Assembly (NCBI GenBank): GCA_019916065.1
Contig: CM034233.1
Span: 21,339,936 to 21,403,935, forward strand
DNA length: 64,000 nt
Source: Vitellaria paradoxa
Taxonomy: Eukaryota > Streptophyta > Magnoliopsida > Ericales > Sapotaceae
Direction of reading: 5' to 3'
Part shown: positions 48,163-60,314 of the stretch, piece by piece
Position numbering within the stretch: position 1 is the first letter of the stretch
Layout: each line of letters starts with the position of its first letter
Notes under the pieces: generated by a model
Told to the model about the DNA's origin: nothing
The model's input: only the letters and a program-made list of their open reading frames with translations
The model's database searches: none
Position numbers and translations under genes: made by a program

Positions 48163-51100
48163 AGTTGTTAAAAAATAGGATGAAAGATAGGAAGATGACA
48201 GGCCTGAATTGACCAAACTGGGTAGACTTCATACATTTGTCTGAGAAAAGACATAAACTTCCTTCTAACGGAAAGCATAACCCTAAAGCAATGGGGGAAA
48301 AAAAATTCTAAATCCATTGAAATTTCAGAGGGAATGTTAAGAGATGGCTACATTATGATTTCTATAAATAAATAAATATATATATACCTACGAAACCCTA
48401 ACGGGTAAAATTGTAATTAAAATTCGAAAATGAGAATAAATTACAACAAATTATCAAAAACTATAGAATCTTATAATTTAATGACTCGGAATTGGTGGAA
48501 TTCAATTCGTATCTTTTTTTTTTTTTTTTCATTTTTCCTTCCGCGAATTGCAACTAATTACCAAAACAAAACCTTTTCAAGATCTTATGTGGTGGGTATA
48601 ATTAAGAGTAGACATATGTTCGGCTTTACTTTGAAAAAGTCTAATTTTAGCATATTTATGAAAGTATCCCCGAGAATCTTAATGGAGTCAAAAAGCTCCA
48701 AGAAATGAATAACAACTCAATTAGTTGCGACATCAAGAGTTTCTCACTGATTGAAATATATATATATATATGTGTGTGTGTATAAGCATATTGAGATGAG
48801 ACCGATGGAGAAAGAAAAGAGATCCGGGTGATTATTTCCATGGTTGTGGACGTTAGTTAGAGACTTAGATATGGTTATAAAATCCTATGTGGAGCCTCAA
48901 AGGATTTCGTTTTACTTTCCCTTAAACCAAGAGATTTTCTTTTCCAAACGGAAACATGAACGAAATCCGTAATATTATTTTCTTTAAATGATTTAACTAA
49001 TCAATATGGGGCCAAAAATTAAATAATATAACTAACAGTGGCTCGCGTGCAATATTTATTATTTTGTTCTTGCCCTGCAAATTATAGAACCGGAAAATCT
49101 GTTTCCGTGGGAGGATAATTAAAATTTATTGGGCCGGCCGGCCGTGTTGAATTTGTGCCTAAAACAACAAATGAAATGGCCGTGGCATTTTACTAACTGA
49201 ATTTTATGAAAACTATAAGGGGTATTTTAGGGCATTTATGTTATATTCTCTAAATAAATTCTTCAAAAAAATGTCCTCTATCATCTAATTGGCTCTACTA
49301 CAATTTGCTTAAACTATTATCTACTATAATTAAAATAATGATTCCCCAAAATTACACTTTTTAAAAAACTTAAATAAAACAGTAGAGATAAACACTTTTT
49401 TTTTATATTAAAATTATTTTAGAGATCGAAGAGGAATATTTCTTAATTTCCTAGATATAAGGATCGATTACGGTAAGTGTTCCCTATTTATAGATACCAT
49501 GGGGAATATACTAAGGACAAAAAAAAAAACCTCCTAGTTATTTTATTTTTCTAAAATAGGATATTATCTTAAATATAAAATCCGACGTAGATTACCTTTC
49601 ATATCCACTTAAAATGTGATAGTTTTATTAAAATCGGAATTATGTACAATGATAATGCCCCTACTCATATATACATTAATTTATATATATAATAAAATAG
49701 GCCGGACAATTTTTGAAAATTTCTTTATCATGAACTAAGATCCAACGGATGAGAATTATTTTTTTTTATTTAGCAATTAAGATTATTTTTATATTTTTAA
49801 CATCCCACTCAATTCTTATTCTAGTAGAACCCAATACCATCTATCTCATAAAAACGATTTCGCCATTTCAAATTTTCCTATATTTTAAGGGTGAAAATCA
49901 TGCGCAAATCAAAATAATCAACTTAAATACTAATCAATTATGTTTTCTATGAAATTAAACATTTCAAACTAAAGTACTATAATTTGTATTTTCTTTTATG
50001 GTACTTATTAAAAATTAATTTGAGTGAAAGAGAAAACAAAACACATGTACGTAGTAGCTGTTATAACCTAGAGTTTGAAAAAAAAGAAAATTAAAACTCA
50101 TGATTTATCATAATTTTTCTATTTGAACTTTTTATCTAAAGTTTCAACTATATAAGAAATTTAATACTAATTTTATTCAAGGTGCCATGGCTACAGATTA
50201 TTACTAATGTACACTGTTAATTAATTAATTAATTAATATAAATATAAATAAGTGGATTTGAGAATGGCTAAATATTTATCAAGATAATTTCATATTATCA
50301 TCTCTCAACATTTAAAAATTACACTTACTCTCTTATTTTGAAATATTGTTAATATTGACTCTATTCCGTTAAATCAATTGTTAAAATTTAACAGAAAATG
50401 TTAAAATAATTAAAATTTTAGGTTTTTTTTCAATTTTACCCTTCCCATGTCACTTTTTTGTTAGTTTTCTCTAATTTAGGAATTTTTGTAAAGAAAACTA
50501 ATGAAAATATGAAAGAGAGAACGAGCCAAATAAGAAAAATATCTAAAATTTTGATTACTTTTATCCTTTTTTTTTTTGGTTAAGTTTTACAGTGATTTAA
50601 TAAAAAGAGTTAATGCTAATAACACTTTAAATTAATAAGAGAAATAAGTGTAATTTTTAAATATTGAAAGATAATAAATATAATTATTCAAATGTTCAAG
50701 AAAAATAAATACAATTTCACCCTACTTATAAAACCATTTGATTTGGGTAATAATGTTAATTTTGAAAGATAAGGAAAGAATAAAAGTTAGTGGATTCGAG
50801 AAGTTCCTAATATTATAAAACCATTTTTGATTCTGGTAATAATGTAAAATTTGAAGATAAGAAACGAATAAAATTCAACGGGGGAAAAAAGTGATTTATT
50901 TGTACCAGAAAGTGGGTGAATGCATAAATAGTGTGGGGCTGGTATGGCTAAAGGATGGGAAACAATTCATAATAGCACCTTACCTGTATTTTTTGACTAG
51001 TAGGCGCTTTCCCTCGAAACTAATGATAAAGCAGGGACCAAGGCGAGCGGTTCTCGTGTGCCATAGCTGCTACTCTGAATTTCAGAAAATGCTATTGTTA

Positions 51101-51261
51101 CGTTTAGACTTTTCACTTAAGTAATTTTTGGTATCATGTTTCTTAATTTTTATGTATCGTTCAAACTAATTTATACAAAACTCAATTCATCACTTATTAT
51201 TAACGACCCAACAAATTTAAAAAAAAAGTTTAAAATTTAAATAATTCGTTATTATTTTTTT

Positions 51262-51356
51262 TGATAGGTAAGAGGGATGGGAGAACTCGAGTTCAAACCC
51301 GAAGTGATGAGCGGGCTGGAGAGGTGCTCTGTCATTTGAGTTACAGTTCCGCTCTC
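51262..51356 (-). mobile_element. tRNA-derived SINE (short, degenerate)
   Basis: Read on the minus strand the segment begins GAGAGCGGAACTGTAACTCA and contains an A-box-like TAACTCAAATGACAGAG (compare tRNA TGGCTCAGTTGGTAGAG) and a B-box-like GGTTTGAACTC (compare GGTTCGAATCC) about 40 bp further on, then CTCTTACCTATC and an A-rich tail at 51250-51262. The spacing fits an RNA polymerase III promoter of tRNA type, but the sequence cannot fold into a full tRNA cloverleaf, so a SINE or tRNA relic is the better call. Confidence 0.55.
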
Positions 51357-52623
51357 GTTAAAATTTAAGTATATAAAAATATTATAGAAGATACAAAATT
51401 ATAACTCTCTCTCTCTCTCTCTAAATGGACAAAGTGTTTTCCAATTTCCAAATGCACTCATTACTCCTATGTGCTAGAAAGTTTGCCTCGGGTATCTTTA
51501 CAGGGCATCGACCACACGTATCTCCATCCGTTTAATTTGGCACCAAACTTTCAATTTCTGGTGGGTTAGTTGAAGGTGAAAAGAAACTTCGGGCAATTTA
51601 ATCCATTCTGCCTATTCAGATAAGACTTTTTCTCGGCGTAAAAGTTTCCTGCCATCCGGCCAGCTTGGGTGTGTTTTTGCCCTTTGTTTAGGAAGTTTGT
51701 GTCCCCTAGAATGGACCAATACGTCTTTAATTAGGCACAATTTGTCAATTCAATCTTAAAAATTATTAAAAGTTACTTCTTTTAAGTATTTACAAATTGA
51801 ACATCAAATTTTATTATTTTTCTACTCAACTATACTAATTTGTTCAATTTAAAAATAATAAAAAATTATTAAAATTATTAAAAATTATCAAAAGTCATTA
51901 AAAGTTACTAAACATTACCAAACAATTGTCAAAAATTTAACTAAATACCAAAAAGTTGTAAAATGTTACTAAAAGTTATTACTTACTTTATTAAACGTAC
52001 AAAAATTATAATTAACAATTTTTAACCAAAAAACTAAAAGTTACTAAAATTTATATTTTATTTGCATTTTTTATTTTTATTTTTTACTTTGCATACTTTA
52101 ATTTTTTTTAATAAGCGTACTAATCCAACCTTAGTTTAAACTAACTTCACTCTTAACCCAAACAACTAACATCAATTTATATAACCTCATAACAACACCA
52201 AGCCATAATATATATTAAAATGTAAAATTAGAAAAAATCTGGGTTCTCCTTTCACAAAAACTAATTCAGAACTGTTTTCACCTTTTTCTTTTACATAAAT
52301 ATCTTTATAAGTTTACTTTCTAAAATTAACTTAATTACTGGATGATCAGTTAGGTGATTTGTTTTTCATACTTTTCTCTTTCCTTATATTTTATTTAGGT
52401 TTGGAAATTTGATTAACTTTTTTTTGCTAGTTCTTCATATAATGCTAAATTTACTGTTGTTGTAATTTCAGATTTTGAATCATTATTTTTTGATTCATTT
52501 TCTTCTGAGTTAGTACTTTCACTACGCTTGTTGCCCAAAATTTCTCATCTGAATTTTCAAAATCAAAATTTAGAGAAAAAATATAACTGTATTTTTTGAA
52601 TAAACTTTTATGTTAATTATGAG

Positions 52624-53046
52624 TTCGTTTGGTGCGGTAAAAAATAACGAAAAATAGCGAAAAATATGGTCTAGAAACTTTTTGACGTTTAGTGTGTGGC
52701 AACCAAATCACTTTTTTAGAAATGAATAGTCTAACTTTTTGACTATTGTGTCACCTTTTTGAAGAGAAAAATCGTCTGAACAATTTTTTGATTTGGTTGG
52801 AATGGTTTTGTATCAAAATTTATTGAAAGTGGTTAAAAAATTTTTGGGATTTGCAAAAAAGTTATTAGGATTTGTGAAATGGTATTGAAGTTTGTAAAAA
52901 TTTGTTAATATATGTAAATATATATAAATTATAAAAATTTCACAAATAACGAGGAGTGCAAAATATCTTAGAGAATTTTTGAAGTTTTCAGGGATTTTCA
53001 AGAGTTTTCAATATTTTTTACCTTTTTTTGGAGCGCCAACAGGCCC
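52624..53046. mobile_element. Possible MITE
   Basis: The left end TTCGTTTGGTGCGGTAAAAA and the reverse complement of the right end (GGGCCTGTTGGCGCTCC) share a TGTTTGGCGC-like core, and the interior has A/T-rich inverted segments. The inverted repeat is poor and no target duplication is evident. Confidence 0.35.
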
Positions 53047-54497
53047 TATAGAGAGTTTGCATTTGTTTAGCAAATTTGTCTATCTATTTTATATCATTTT
53101 CATCTTTATATCTAGATCTCTAATATTTTAATATTTTTTTATTAGTTTGAAATCTTTATGAAAATTTTTTAGTAGTTTCTGTTAATGACAAAATTTCATA
53201 AAATCTCTTTTACCTTTTTGGAATAAGATTGTGATCTTATCATATTTATTTGTTTGAAGGGAAGATGTTTTACTTGAATAGTCTTTATTAACTACTTATT
53301 ACAGTAATTTTTTTAAAATTTTTATTGATAGATCTATATTATTTATTTTTTATTTATTTTACTTGTAGTGCTTATTACTTCAAGTACACTATTTAGTAGG
53401 AAATTTTAAATTATAGCTATATTTAAGTTACTTAGTTCTTTTTTTCATAAACGTGAACTTATTGTCCAAATATTTCTTTTCATTTTCTCCTTTATAGAAA
53501 TTATTTATTATTATTATTAGTCATTATCAATTGTTTATCATAAAATGATCTTATCGCAAGTTAATTATATCTAACCTTAAATAACCTTCATAATGCATAA
53601 CAGTAACTTTAAGATGGATTAAGGCTGCAATCTTCTACATGCTTTTATCTGTTGACTTAGGAATGAATTTTAATAGTTTCAATGGCACATATGCAAGAGA
53701 AATAAAATTATAGGGTCACTATTATAATTTTTTACTAAAGATGGGTAGTTTGAACAAAATGTATTTTCTTTTTAAAGTTTCATAAATTACAAAAGAAGGT
53801 TGATGTAATGTTTCTAAATGTTGAAGGAAAATACACGTATTTTACCATTACTTTAAATTCAAGAAATTAATTAACTGCTACACCTTATTTAACCAAGCGC
53901 AAACTTGTAAAACGTAATAAAATAAGCAATCTTTCATTTTTTGTTCTTCAAGGTATAACAAAGTACTTTCCAACACACTTTACACTATATATATATATAT
54001 TTTCTCTTCTTGATTTTAGATAACTTTTTTGGTCATCTTTGATGTATACCCTATATTTTCTCTCTCTTTTGCTTATTTACTCGATAACTCTTGTGTTGCT
54101 TTAGGACGATGCCAGAATCAGTAGCCAACTCAATGGCCAAGCCATAGGTTTGTTCAGTTTTCTATGTGATTTTCCACATTGCTTATCCAAAACTGCATTC
54201 ACCTTGACAGGCTTGACTTGACGATTTGTTTATGTTTCCCTTCAATAGACACTACTTACCCTCCGTTTATCTTCTTGTTGTTCATCCTTTTTGTAACAAA
54301 TATAAACTGTATTGGTTACCACATTATCTTTTTTTTTTAATCTTATTTCTATAATTTTTTTACACCAAATTTCTCTGTTTTTTCATACTTATTCTAAAAT
54401 CCAAAACTTCACCTAATTTATACGACTCTTTAACTATTATTGGTTTCACTTCTCCTCTTTAGTAATCCATGTCCAAAGGGTTGCTGTCATATATATA

Positions 54498-54499
<2 letters not shown>

Positions 54500-54540
<41 letters not shown>
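54500..54540 (+). repeat. (AC)n microsatellite
   Basis: About 20 uninterrupted AC units followed by a short (AT)n run to about 54553. Confidence 0.9.
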
Positions 54541-54553
<13 letters not shown>

Positions 54554-54889
54554 ATAAACAAAAACAACGTATTTAAACTTAGTTTGAAAAGTAAAAAAGT
54601 CACTTCTTTAGCTAACTATTAACTAACTAAAAAAAGTCACTATTTTTGTGTTTGAAAAAAGAAAAAAGTTAATTTTTTAATAATTGACCTTTTAGCTTTT
54701 TTTAATTTAATATTTTTACCCTTAAAAGTTTAAAAGAAAATTATAATATATGAGGGTCAATTTGATTATTTTACAAATAAGTAAATAAGCAAATAAGTCA
54801 ATAGTTTAGGAATCTAAACTATAATATTGGGTTTGATAGCATTTATATTTACTATTTTCTCTTCATAATTACATTTTTTTTTAATTGAC

Positions 54890-55150
54890 AACAAAAACAT
54901 ATTTGGTAAATCTTTTTTTATTACCAAAAATTTAAAACTTAAACAGAAAACAAAAATAGAAAAATCTTGGTTCCACTCTCTTTTTTTATTTTATAAATAT
55001 TTTATCAATTTGAATACTTTGATCATATTTGTTGCATCATATTAAAATAAAGTATTTTATTAAAGTACTTTATTAAACTAAAATTATTTTAATACAATAT
55101 AGAAGAGTATTATAATGATTTATTTTATTAAACAAAAATTATTTTTAACA
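54890..55150 (+). repeat. Dispersed repeat family B, copy 2
   Basis: Parallel to 40060-40290, with shared TTTTATCAATTTGAATACTT and CATATTAAAATAAAGTATTT blocks, followed by a (AAT)n microsatellite at about 55273-55301. Non-coding. Confidence 0.5.
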
Positions 55151-55569
55151 AATAATAATTTCATAAAAAATAATTATTTTATCAAAATTAAATTGATATT
55201 TTTTATTAAAATGACTTATTTTATCAGATAAAAATAATTTTTAAAAGATAATAATTACATATTAAAACAATAAATAATAATAATAATAATAATAATAATA
55301 GTAGAAAACAAACTTAATTGGTACCAAACTAATTAAGCCCTAGTAACCATCGAATTCAACTTCACAAGAATGGTCCCTGGGTGAATGTAGGGAACTCTGG
55401 TGGCAAAATTCTCTCTCCAAGCCATACATAATAATCCATGCGTCAAAATTATCAAACTCCTCGGCAAGCAAAATATGCATCGAGATCCATGCACAAACAG
55501 GATGCACACTACAGGGGGCTGATGCTAAAAAGCCAACCATTTTTTTAGTGAAACGTGAAACCTAAAAAG

Positions 55570-55805
55570 CAAATATTAGAACCCTCATCCCTTGCTTTGA
55601 CTTCAGCATTTATATATGTAGAATCTTAAATGTTAATATTGGAACCCTAATCCCTAATTTTAACTTAGGCATGTACAATGTAGAGTCTTAAATGTTAATG
55701 TTGGAACCTTAACCCCTAGTTTTGACTTGGGTGTAGAGTCCTAAATGTTAATATCGGAACTCTCTAATCCCTGTGGGAATGTATAAATGTAGAATTTTAA
55801 TGTTA
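55570..55805 (+). repeat. Degenerate tandem repeat in the promoter of the RGF-like gene
   Basis: A 53-62-bp unit centred on TAGA(A/G)TCTTAAATGTTAATA followed by TTGGAACC(C/T)TAA(T/C)CCCTA starts at about 55619, 55681, 55734 and 55790, with a partial unit before the first. It ends about 100 bp upstream of the RGF-like start codon, so it occupies the proximal promoter. Whether it binds regulators is unknown. Confidence 0.75.
55782..55788 (+). promoter_or_regulatory. Candidate TATA box of the RGF-like gene
   Basis: TATAAAT, 117 bp upstream of the chosen ATG (55905). Position fits a leader of about 85-90 nt. It lies in the last unit of the tandem repeat. No transcript evidence. Confidence 0.4.
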
Positions 55806-55904
55806 TGTTTGACTCATTAGTTTGCCTCTTTTTTAAAAATCCATTCTTCATTTTTAGCGAATCCTTTTTACATGCATGTTTGGGCAACAAACATACCCAA
55901 AAGG

Positions 55905-56682
55905 ATGACAGACATGTTGTCTGCATTAAGGTTATTAAGCTTATTGCTATTATTTGTTCTAATTCCAGGAAGCATCTCTATTGCACCTTCCCAGCAAGGT
56001 ATATATCCCTACCCTTCATATAATTTAGGTGTATTTTCGATTGTGTAGTACTGTACGATTAGAATATATGATCAGAATATTTAACTACAATATCAATTAA
56101 AAAATTATAAAATATCACTTAATTATTACAAAATTATCACCAGTCACATCATATTCTGGTGGGATCTTGTTGTTTTACTTTTTGGTAGAATCTAGTTTCC
56201 AAAATTTTATAATTATCACTCAATTTGTTCTTGTTATGTGTGGATTTTTGCATTCTATAGATGGAAATGAAGTTGGAAGATTAAAAGATGCTTCAACTAG
56301 ACAGGTAAGAACCACATAAACCAAGTTCATTCTTGGCATGTTAATTATAAATTCCACGCTAGCAAGACTATACATATATGTGTATATAGCCAACCGCATG
56401 CCATGTTTTTACCAGGATCTTCGGGAGCACGCAGTTGCAGCAACTGCTAAGTGGGACAAAAGGTTTCTAGGAAGGAAAATTTTGCTATTTGCAATTGTAA
56501 AGACTTCAAAATATTCAAATGCGGCTGTACGATGTGAAGTTGAAGGAAAGGGGCACTACTTAAATTTAGAATATCGAAAGAGTGGTAAGATTCTTCTATC
56601 TGAAGAGGCAACTGATGGGCCTGGTTTTGTAGCTGTCAATGATTACCTTGATCCAAGTCACCATCCACCTGTGAACAACTAA
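55905..56682 (+). CDS. RGF/GOLVEN/CLEL-type secreted peptide precursor, three exons
   Basis: Exons 55905-55998, 56261-56304 and 56416-56682; GT-AG and in phase, 405 nt, 134 aa. The N-terminus MTDMLSALRLLSLLLLFVLI is a clear signal peptide. The last 13 residues, DYLDPSHHPPVNN (122-134), match the DY-x-x-P/x-x-HHPP-x-N pattern of root meristem growth factor (GOLVEN/CLEL) peptides, where the Asp-Tyr directs tyrosine sulfation, a Pro can be hydroxylated and the terminal Asn ends the peptide. It sits at the extreme C-terminus, as in that family. The middle (about 35-120) is variable and basic; RKIL could be a subtilase-type processing site. Known family members signal through leucine-rich-repeat receptor kinases (RGFR/RGI) in root growth and gravitropism. 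Odd points: three exons, and a middle region (KYSNAAVRCEVEGKGHYLNL) more structured and Cys-containing than usual. The family call rests on the C-terminal motif and signal peptide. Confidence 0.75.
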
Positions 56683-57264
56683 AGCAATAAAGCTTTTCAA
56701 GAGCGCCTGGTGAACTTTTTCTTCTTTGTTTACTTGGAAAGGTGTTTTAGTAAGAAATGAACGTGTTTTATATATATATATATATATATATGCACATACT
56801 TATTAGGAAATAAAATTTCAATCTTTACTCATTGGGACAAATCCGTTTTCCGTGCGCACACCCCTTCACTTCTCGTGGTGCACGGACTGTAGTAATTGAC
56901 AGTTGCTGCTTATAAATATATATATATATATATATATTTTCTAGTTTTTCGTCCACGTCTCCTTTTCATTAAACGTTGCTGCCCATCCTGCTTAGCCACC
57001 ACCGGCATGGTCACCTCAGCCACTGGCTCTCTCTTCCTACACTTTGAATTATTCTTGTTCTATATACAGATGTGTTAGTGTGTGTATTCGGGTGATTAAC
57101 AGAAAATTAGAAAGTGAGAGGTTGAGATTGTGAGAAAGAGTTTACACCAAATTGGTACGTCCTTTCCATTTAAGAGTGAAATTGGGTTTGTTTAATTGTG
57201 TTGTGAGGGTTGGTTTAGTGTTGAGAAGTTGGTGTTGATTGTGATTGGTTTTTGGTATTTCTAA

Positions 57265-57908
57265 AGTGGCGTTTGGTTTATTTTTTTATTTTTATTTTTT
57301 ATTTTATGTGTTAAAAATATTAAAATGAAAAAATAAAAAATATTATGTGTAAGAGTATGTGACCCGAATCCAATTTTGGTCCGGCCTGAAGAGCTCATGG
57401 TGTAACTTTAAAATGGAAATTTTTTAGAGCTCTGTGGTGGTAGCATAATGATCCGACCCATTTATGGTCTTGTATGCGAAATTAAAGTTTTTTGTATATC
57501 TCTATCTTCTCCGCCGTACAGTATTGTATCCATCTTCTGTACCAATCTTTCAACATAGTGGATTTCTTTTCCTCTGCCCGTGGTTTTTCCCGTCTTAGAT
57601 TTTCCACGTAAATCTCGTGTGCAATTTTTATTCTGTTCTTTGTTGCTTAATTGCTTTAACACTTTGTTCTTTTATTTTGATATTTTTCTTTATTTTTGTT
57701 AAAAACTCTCAAAACAACTTTTTTTCATTTTTCATTTCATGTGTAAACTTATTTTCTGTTTTCGAAAATAAATTTTGAAAATATAAGAAACCAAATAAGT
57801 TTTGACCTGTTTTTCTTATTTTTAAAAAGAAAAAATAAAAAATGAGTTTAAAACAAAAAATAAAAAATAAAAAAAAATAGAAAACAGAAAAACAAATCAA
57901 ATGACAAT
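57265..57908. mobile_element. Tourist-like MITE copy 2, interrupted
   Basis: Left part GTGGCGTTTGGTTTATTTTT and right part ending AAATCAAATGACAAT match the two halves of the MITE at 17719-18026, including CATTTTTCATTTCATGTGTA and AAAATAAAAAATGAGTT blocks. TAA flanks both sides. The two halves are separated by about 330 bp of unrelated sequence. Confidence 0.65.
57348..57661 (+). mobile_element. Possible Copia-type solo LTR nested in the MITE
   Basis: The insert begins TGTGTAAGAGTATGTGACCC and ends GCTTAATTGCTTTAACA, so it has TG...CA ends, and its right side (CCTCTGCCCGTGGTTTTTCC, TTTTCCACGTAAATC) has the look of Ty1/Copia LTR ends seen in many dicots. A clean 5-bp target duplication was not found, so the borders and the class are inference. 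Confidence 0.45.
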
Positions 57909-58794
57909 TAAGTTTTTCAAATCTTATTCTTTTTTCTCAAGCACCTCGAGGTAGGGTTTCATTGATTTCTTGTTATAATCAGGTTCTATTGGTGCATATG
58001 ACAAAAATGATATTGATCTATGACATGTTAGTTGCTTAATTGAGAGATTGATATATGATAGCATATGTATATATATGTTGAAGGAGAAGATGATGAACAG
58101 AGTTAAGTTCATATTGAATATTGAATGATTTGATAAATTGATTATTGGTTATGTTATACATTGATAAAGGTTGGAAACAACATTAACAATGGGTGAAATG
58201 GTTTGGAAAAGGAAGGATTCGATTTGAGGAAGTAAAAGTGAAAAACAGGGCATGACAGATTGAATAATCAATTTATTTGTTTTACACACATCTGATAGGA
58301 GATTGTGGGCACGGCCAAACTTCTGGCACCCCATGGTTATGAAAGAGGAGGCCTCGTACACACGCCCATTTTGGAGGGCTAATGTGCGTACGGCCCTCCT
58401 GTGCACGCAAGTGTCTATCTTCTATTCGCATGGTTTTGCTCCACGCCTTTGGGTTTGCTGCTCATGTTTGCTAAATAGTCTATTCCTGCGCACGAAACAT
58501 AATCTCACATACGTACGACAAAGAATCCCCCTGTTTAAATTAAAGTATTTTCAAGGTATCATTACTTGGTTTCTCAAAATGGTTTCAGAAGAGAAATTTT
58601 AAAGTTGAACTTGATAATGACAAATGAAGTAAAAGAAGATGATATAAGATGTGAGGTTATGGCATGTAATATGAAATATGATATGCCCGTGTGTGGTTGG
58701 GGATATGTATGGCCTTTGTAGCAATGAGATGAAGATATTGATGATGGAATCGGAAAATGAAAATGCATAATGCATGAAAGATGATGATATTAAT

Positions 58795-58797
<3 letters not shown>

Positions 58798-58848
<51 letters not shown>
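58798..58848 (+). repeat. (CT)n microsatellite
   Basis: About 25 uninterrupted CT units. Confidence 0.95.
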
Positions 58849-58852
<4 letters not shown>

Positions 58853-59963
58853 ACTTTTGTCATTTTAATCTTTATCATTTTTCTCAAATTATTTAATTTA
58901 TATGAACCTTTCAACTTACATTATTTAAAAATAATGTAATGGAACAAAATTTAAGGAAAAAATAATTAAGTTTGGTAAATGTTAAAATAAACAAATTATA
59001 AAAGATTTATAAAAAAATAAATGTCAAAGTTATAAAAAATGAAAAAAATTGATAATAATATGAATAAAATAAATTATTTTTTATTTGATTATGTTAGACA
59101 ATAAAATAAAATTTATGTTTATTTAATTATTAGTAATATCAATGAAAATAAAATTTATTTTAGTACGTAAAATAATTTTTTCACATATAAGATCTACTAC
59201 AATGAAAATAAAACTTACAAAAACTTAAATTTTTAAATATTCTCTGTCTAATTGACTCTTTTCACTAATCGTAAATTGTAAATAGGACCATTAACTGTTT
59301 ATTTGACTACAGCAGTCACAAATATAAAAAAAAAAATTATCAAATTAAGAAAATTAATGTGCCAAAATTTGTAAGCAAAAAGTCAAATTATCATTCAGAC
59401 CATAAGAATTATTCTATAAACTTTGATTTGAATTTTTTAAAATCAAAATATTTTAAAAAAATTAGAATTAGAAAATTTTTATTATAGTAAAACAACTCAT
59501 TTGACATAAGTTAAGTTTTTCTAAAATTTAGTTGGTAATTATCTGCCCGGTTATTAAAAATCTAAAAAGATAAAAATTTTATTAAGCTGTATTCTCTGTA
59601 TATTTTTTAAAAAAAATATTTTCTTAATTATAAAATATAGGTATTTATTACATTAAGATCAAATCTTGAATTAAAATTTTGTACAAGATTGTTTATCGCA
59701 TTATAATTATATAAAACGTATGAAAAAAGAATATAAACAATTAAGTAATCTCAATTGATGAAAAGTGAATAAAATTTAAAAAAAAAAATTAGTGAATTAC
59801 AAATAAACTCACCTTTCATACATCATATAATTTTTTTTAAAGAGGAAGATGATTAAACTATTTATAGTCTTTCGTTACTAATAATGGAATATTAATCAAT
59901 CATTCTTTGTTTATTTTTGACAATGATTGATTAGAATTACGTAATGTTTTTTTCATTAATATA

Positions 59964-60113
59964 GGGTTGGTTTGATATGGTGTAAACTTTTACAAATTTA
60001 TGAAATTTTTGAAAAATTTTTAAAAATTATTCATTTTTTATATCATTGTACAAATTACAAACTCATATAATTTACCTCATTTGATCCCGTTTTACCTTAC
60101 CCCAAACACACCC
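59964..60113. mobile_element. Short MITE-like element
   Basis: Left end GGGTTGGTTTGATATGGTGT and reverse complement of the right end GGGTGTGTTTGGGGTAAGGT form an imperfect inverted repeat around 150 bp of A/T-rich DNA that is itself partly palindromic (AAATTTTTGAAAAATTTTTA). Target duplication not resolved. Confidence 0.5.
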
Positions 60114-60314
60114 ACAATCTAAAAGATTAAAACTAATGGTCTTCCATTATTTTTGATAACGACAATGAATGATTGGACTCCCAAATTAAAAAAAATTTAA
60201 ACTATTTTAAAAAAAATTTTAAATTTTTTTAGTCAAATTTCAACACTTTTACAACGTTTTTATATTAACTTTTAACTTTATTTTAACTTCTTCAAAACTC
60301 CAAACTTTTATCAT

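Larger units (their letters stand above)
47934..55904. other. ABHD17-like promoter and 8-kb intergenic region
   Basis: No exon chain recognised. Beyond the promoter of the minus-strand hydrolase, the region holds a tRNA-derived SINE at 51262-51356, a less AT-rich unassigned patch at about 51480-51720, an AAAATTATTAAAAGTT-rich stretch at 51740-52050 related to family A, a possible MITE at 52624-53046, an (AC)n microsatellite at 54500-54540 and a family B repeat around 54890-55150. Reading frames at 50891-51124 (+) and 55340-55540 (-) have no domain or splice partner and were not called. Confidence 0.55.

Noticed and set aside
50891..51124. 77-codon plus-strand frame
   Set aside because: No recognised domain; surrounding sequence is AT-rich repeat and the start context is poor.
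51262..51356. Functional tRNA gene
   Set aside because: A and B boxes are present but degenerate, and acceptor, anticodon and T stems do not pair as a cloverleaf.
55340..55540. 66-codon minus-strand frame upstream of the RGF-like gene
   Set aside because: No domain, signal peptide or splice partner; could be a short relic but nothing supports it.
58149..58602. Two opposed frames of 85 and 99 codons
   Set aside because: They overlap on opposite strands, share no family motif and lie in repeat-rich DNA.
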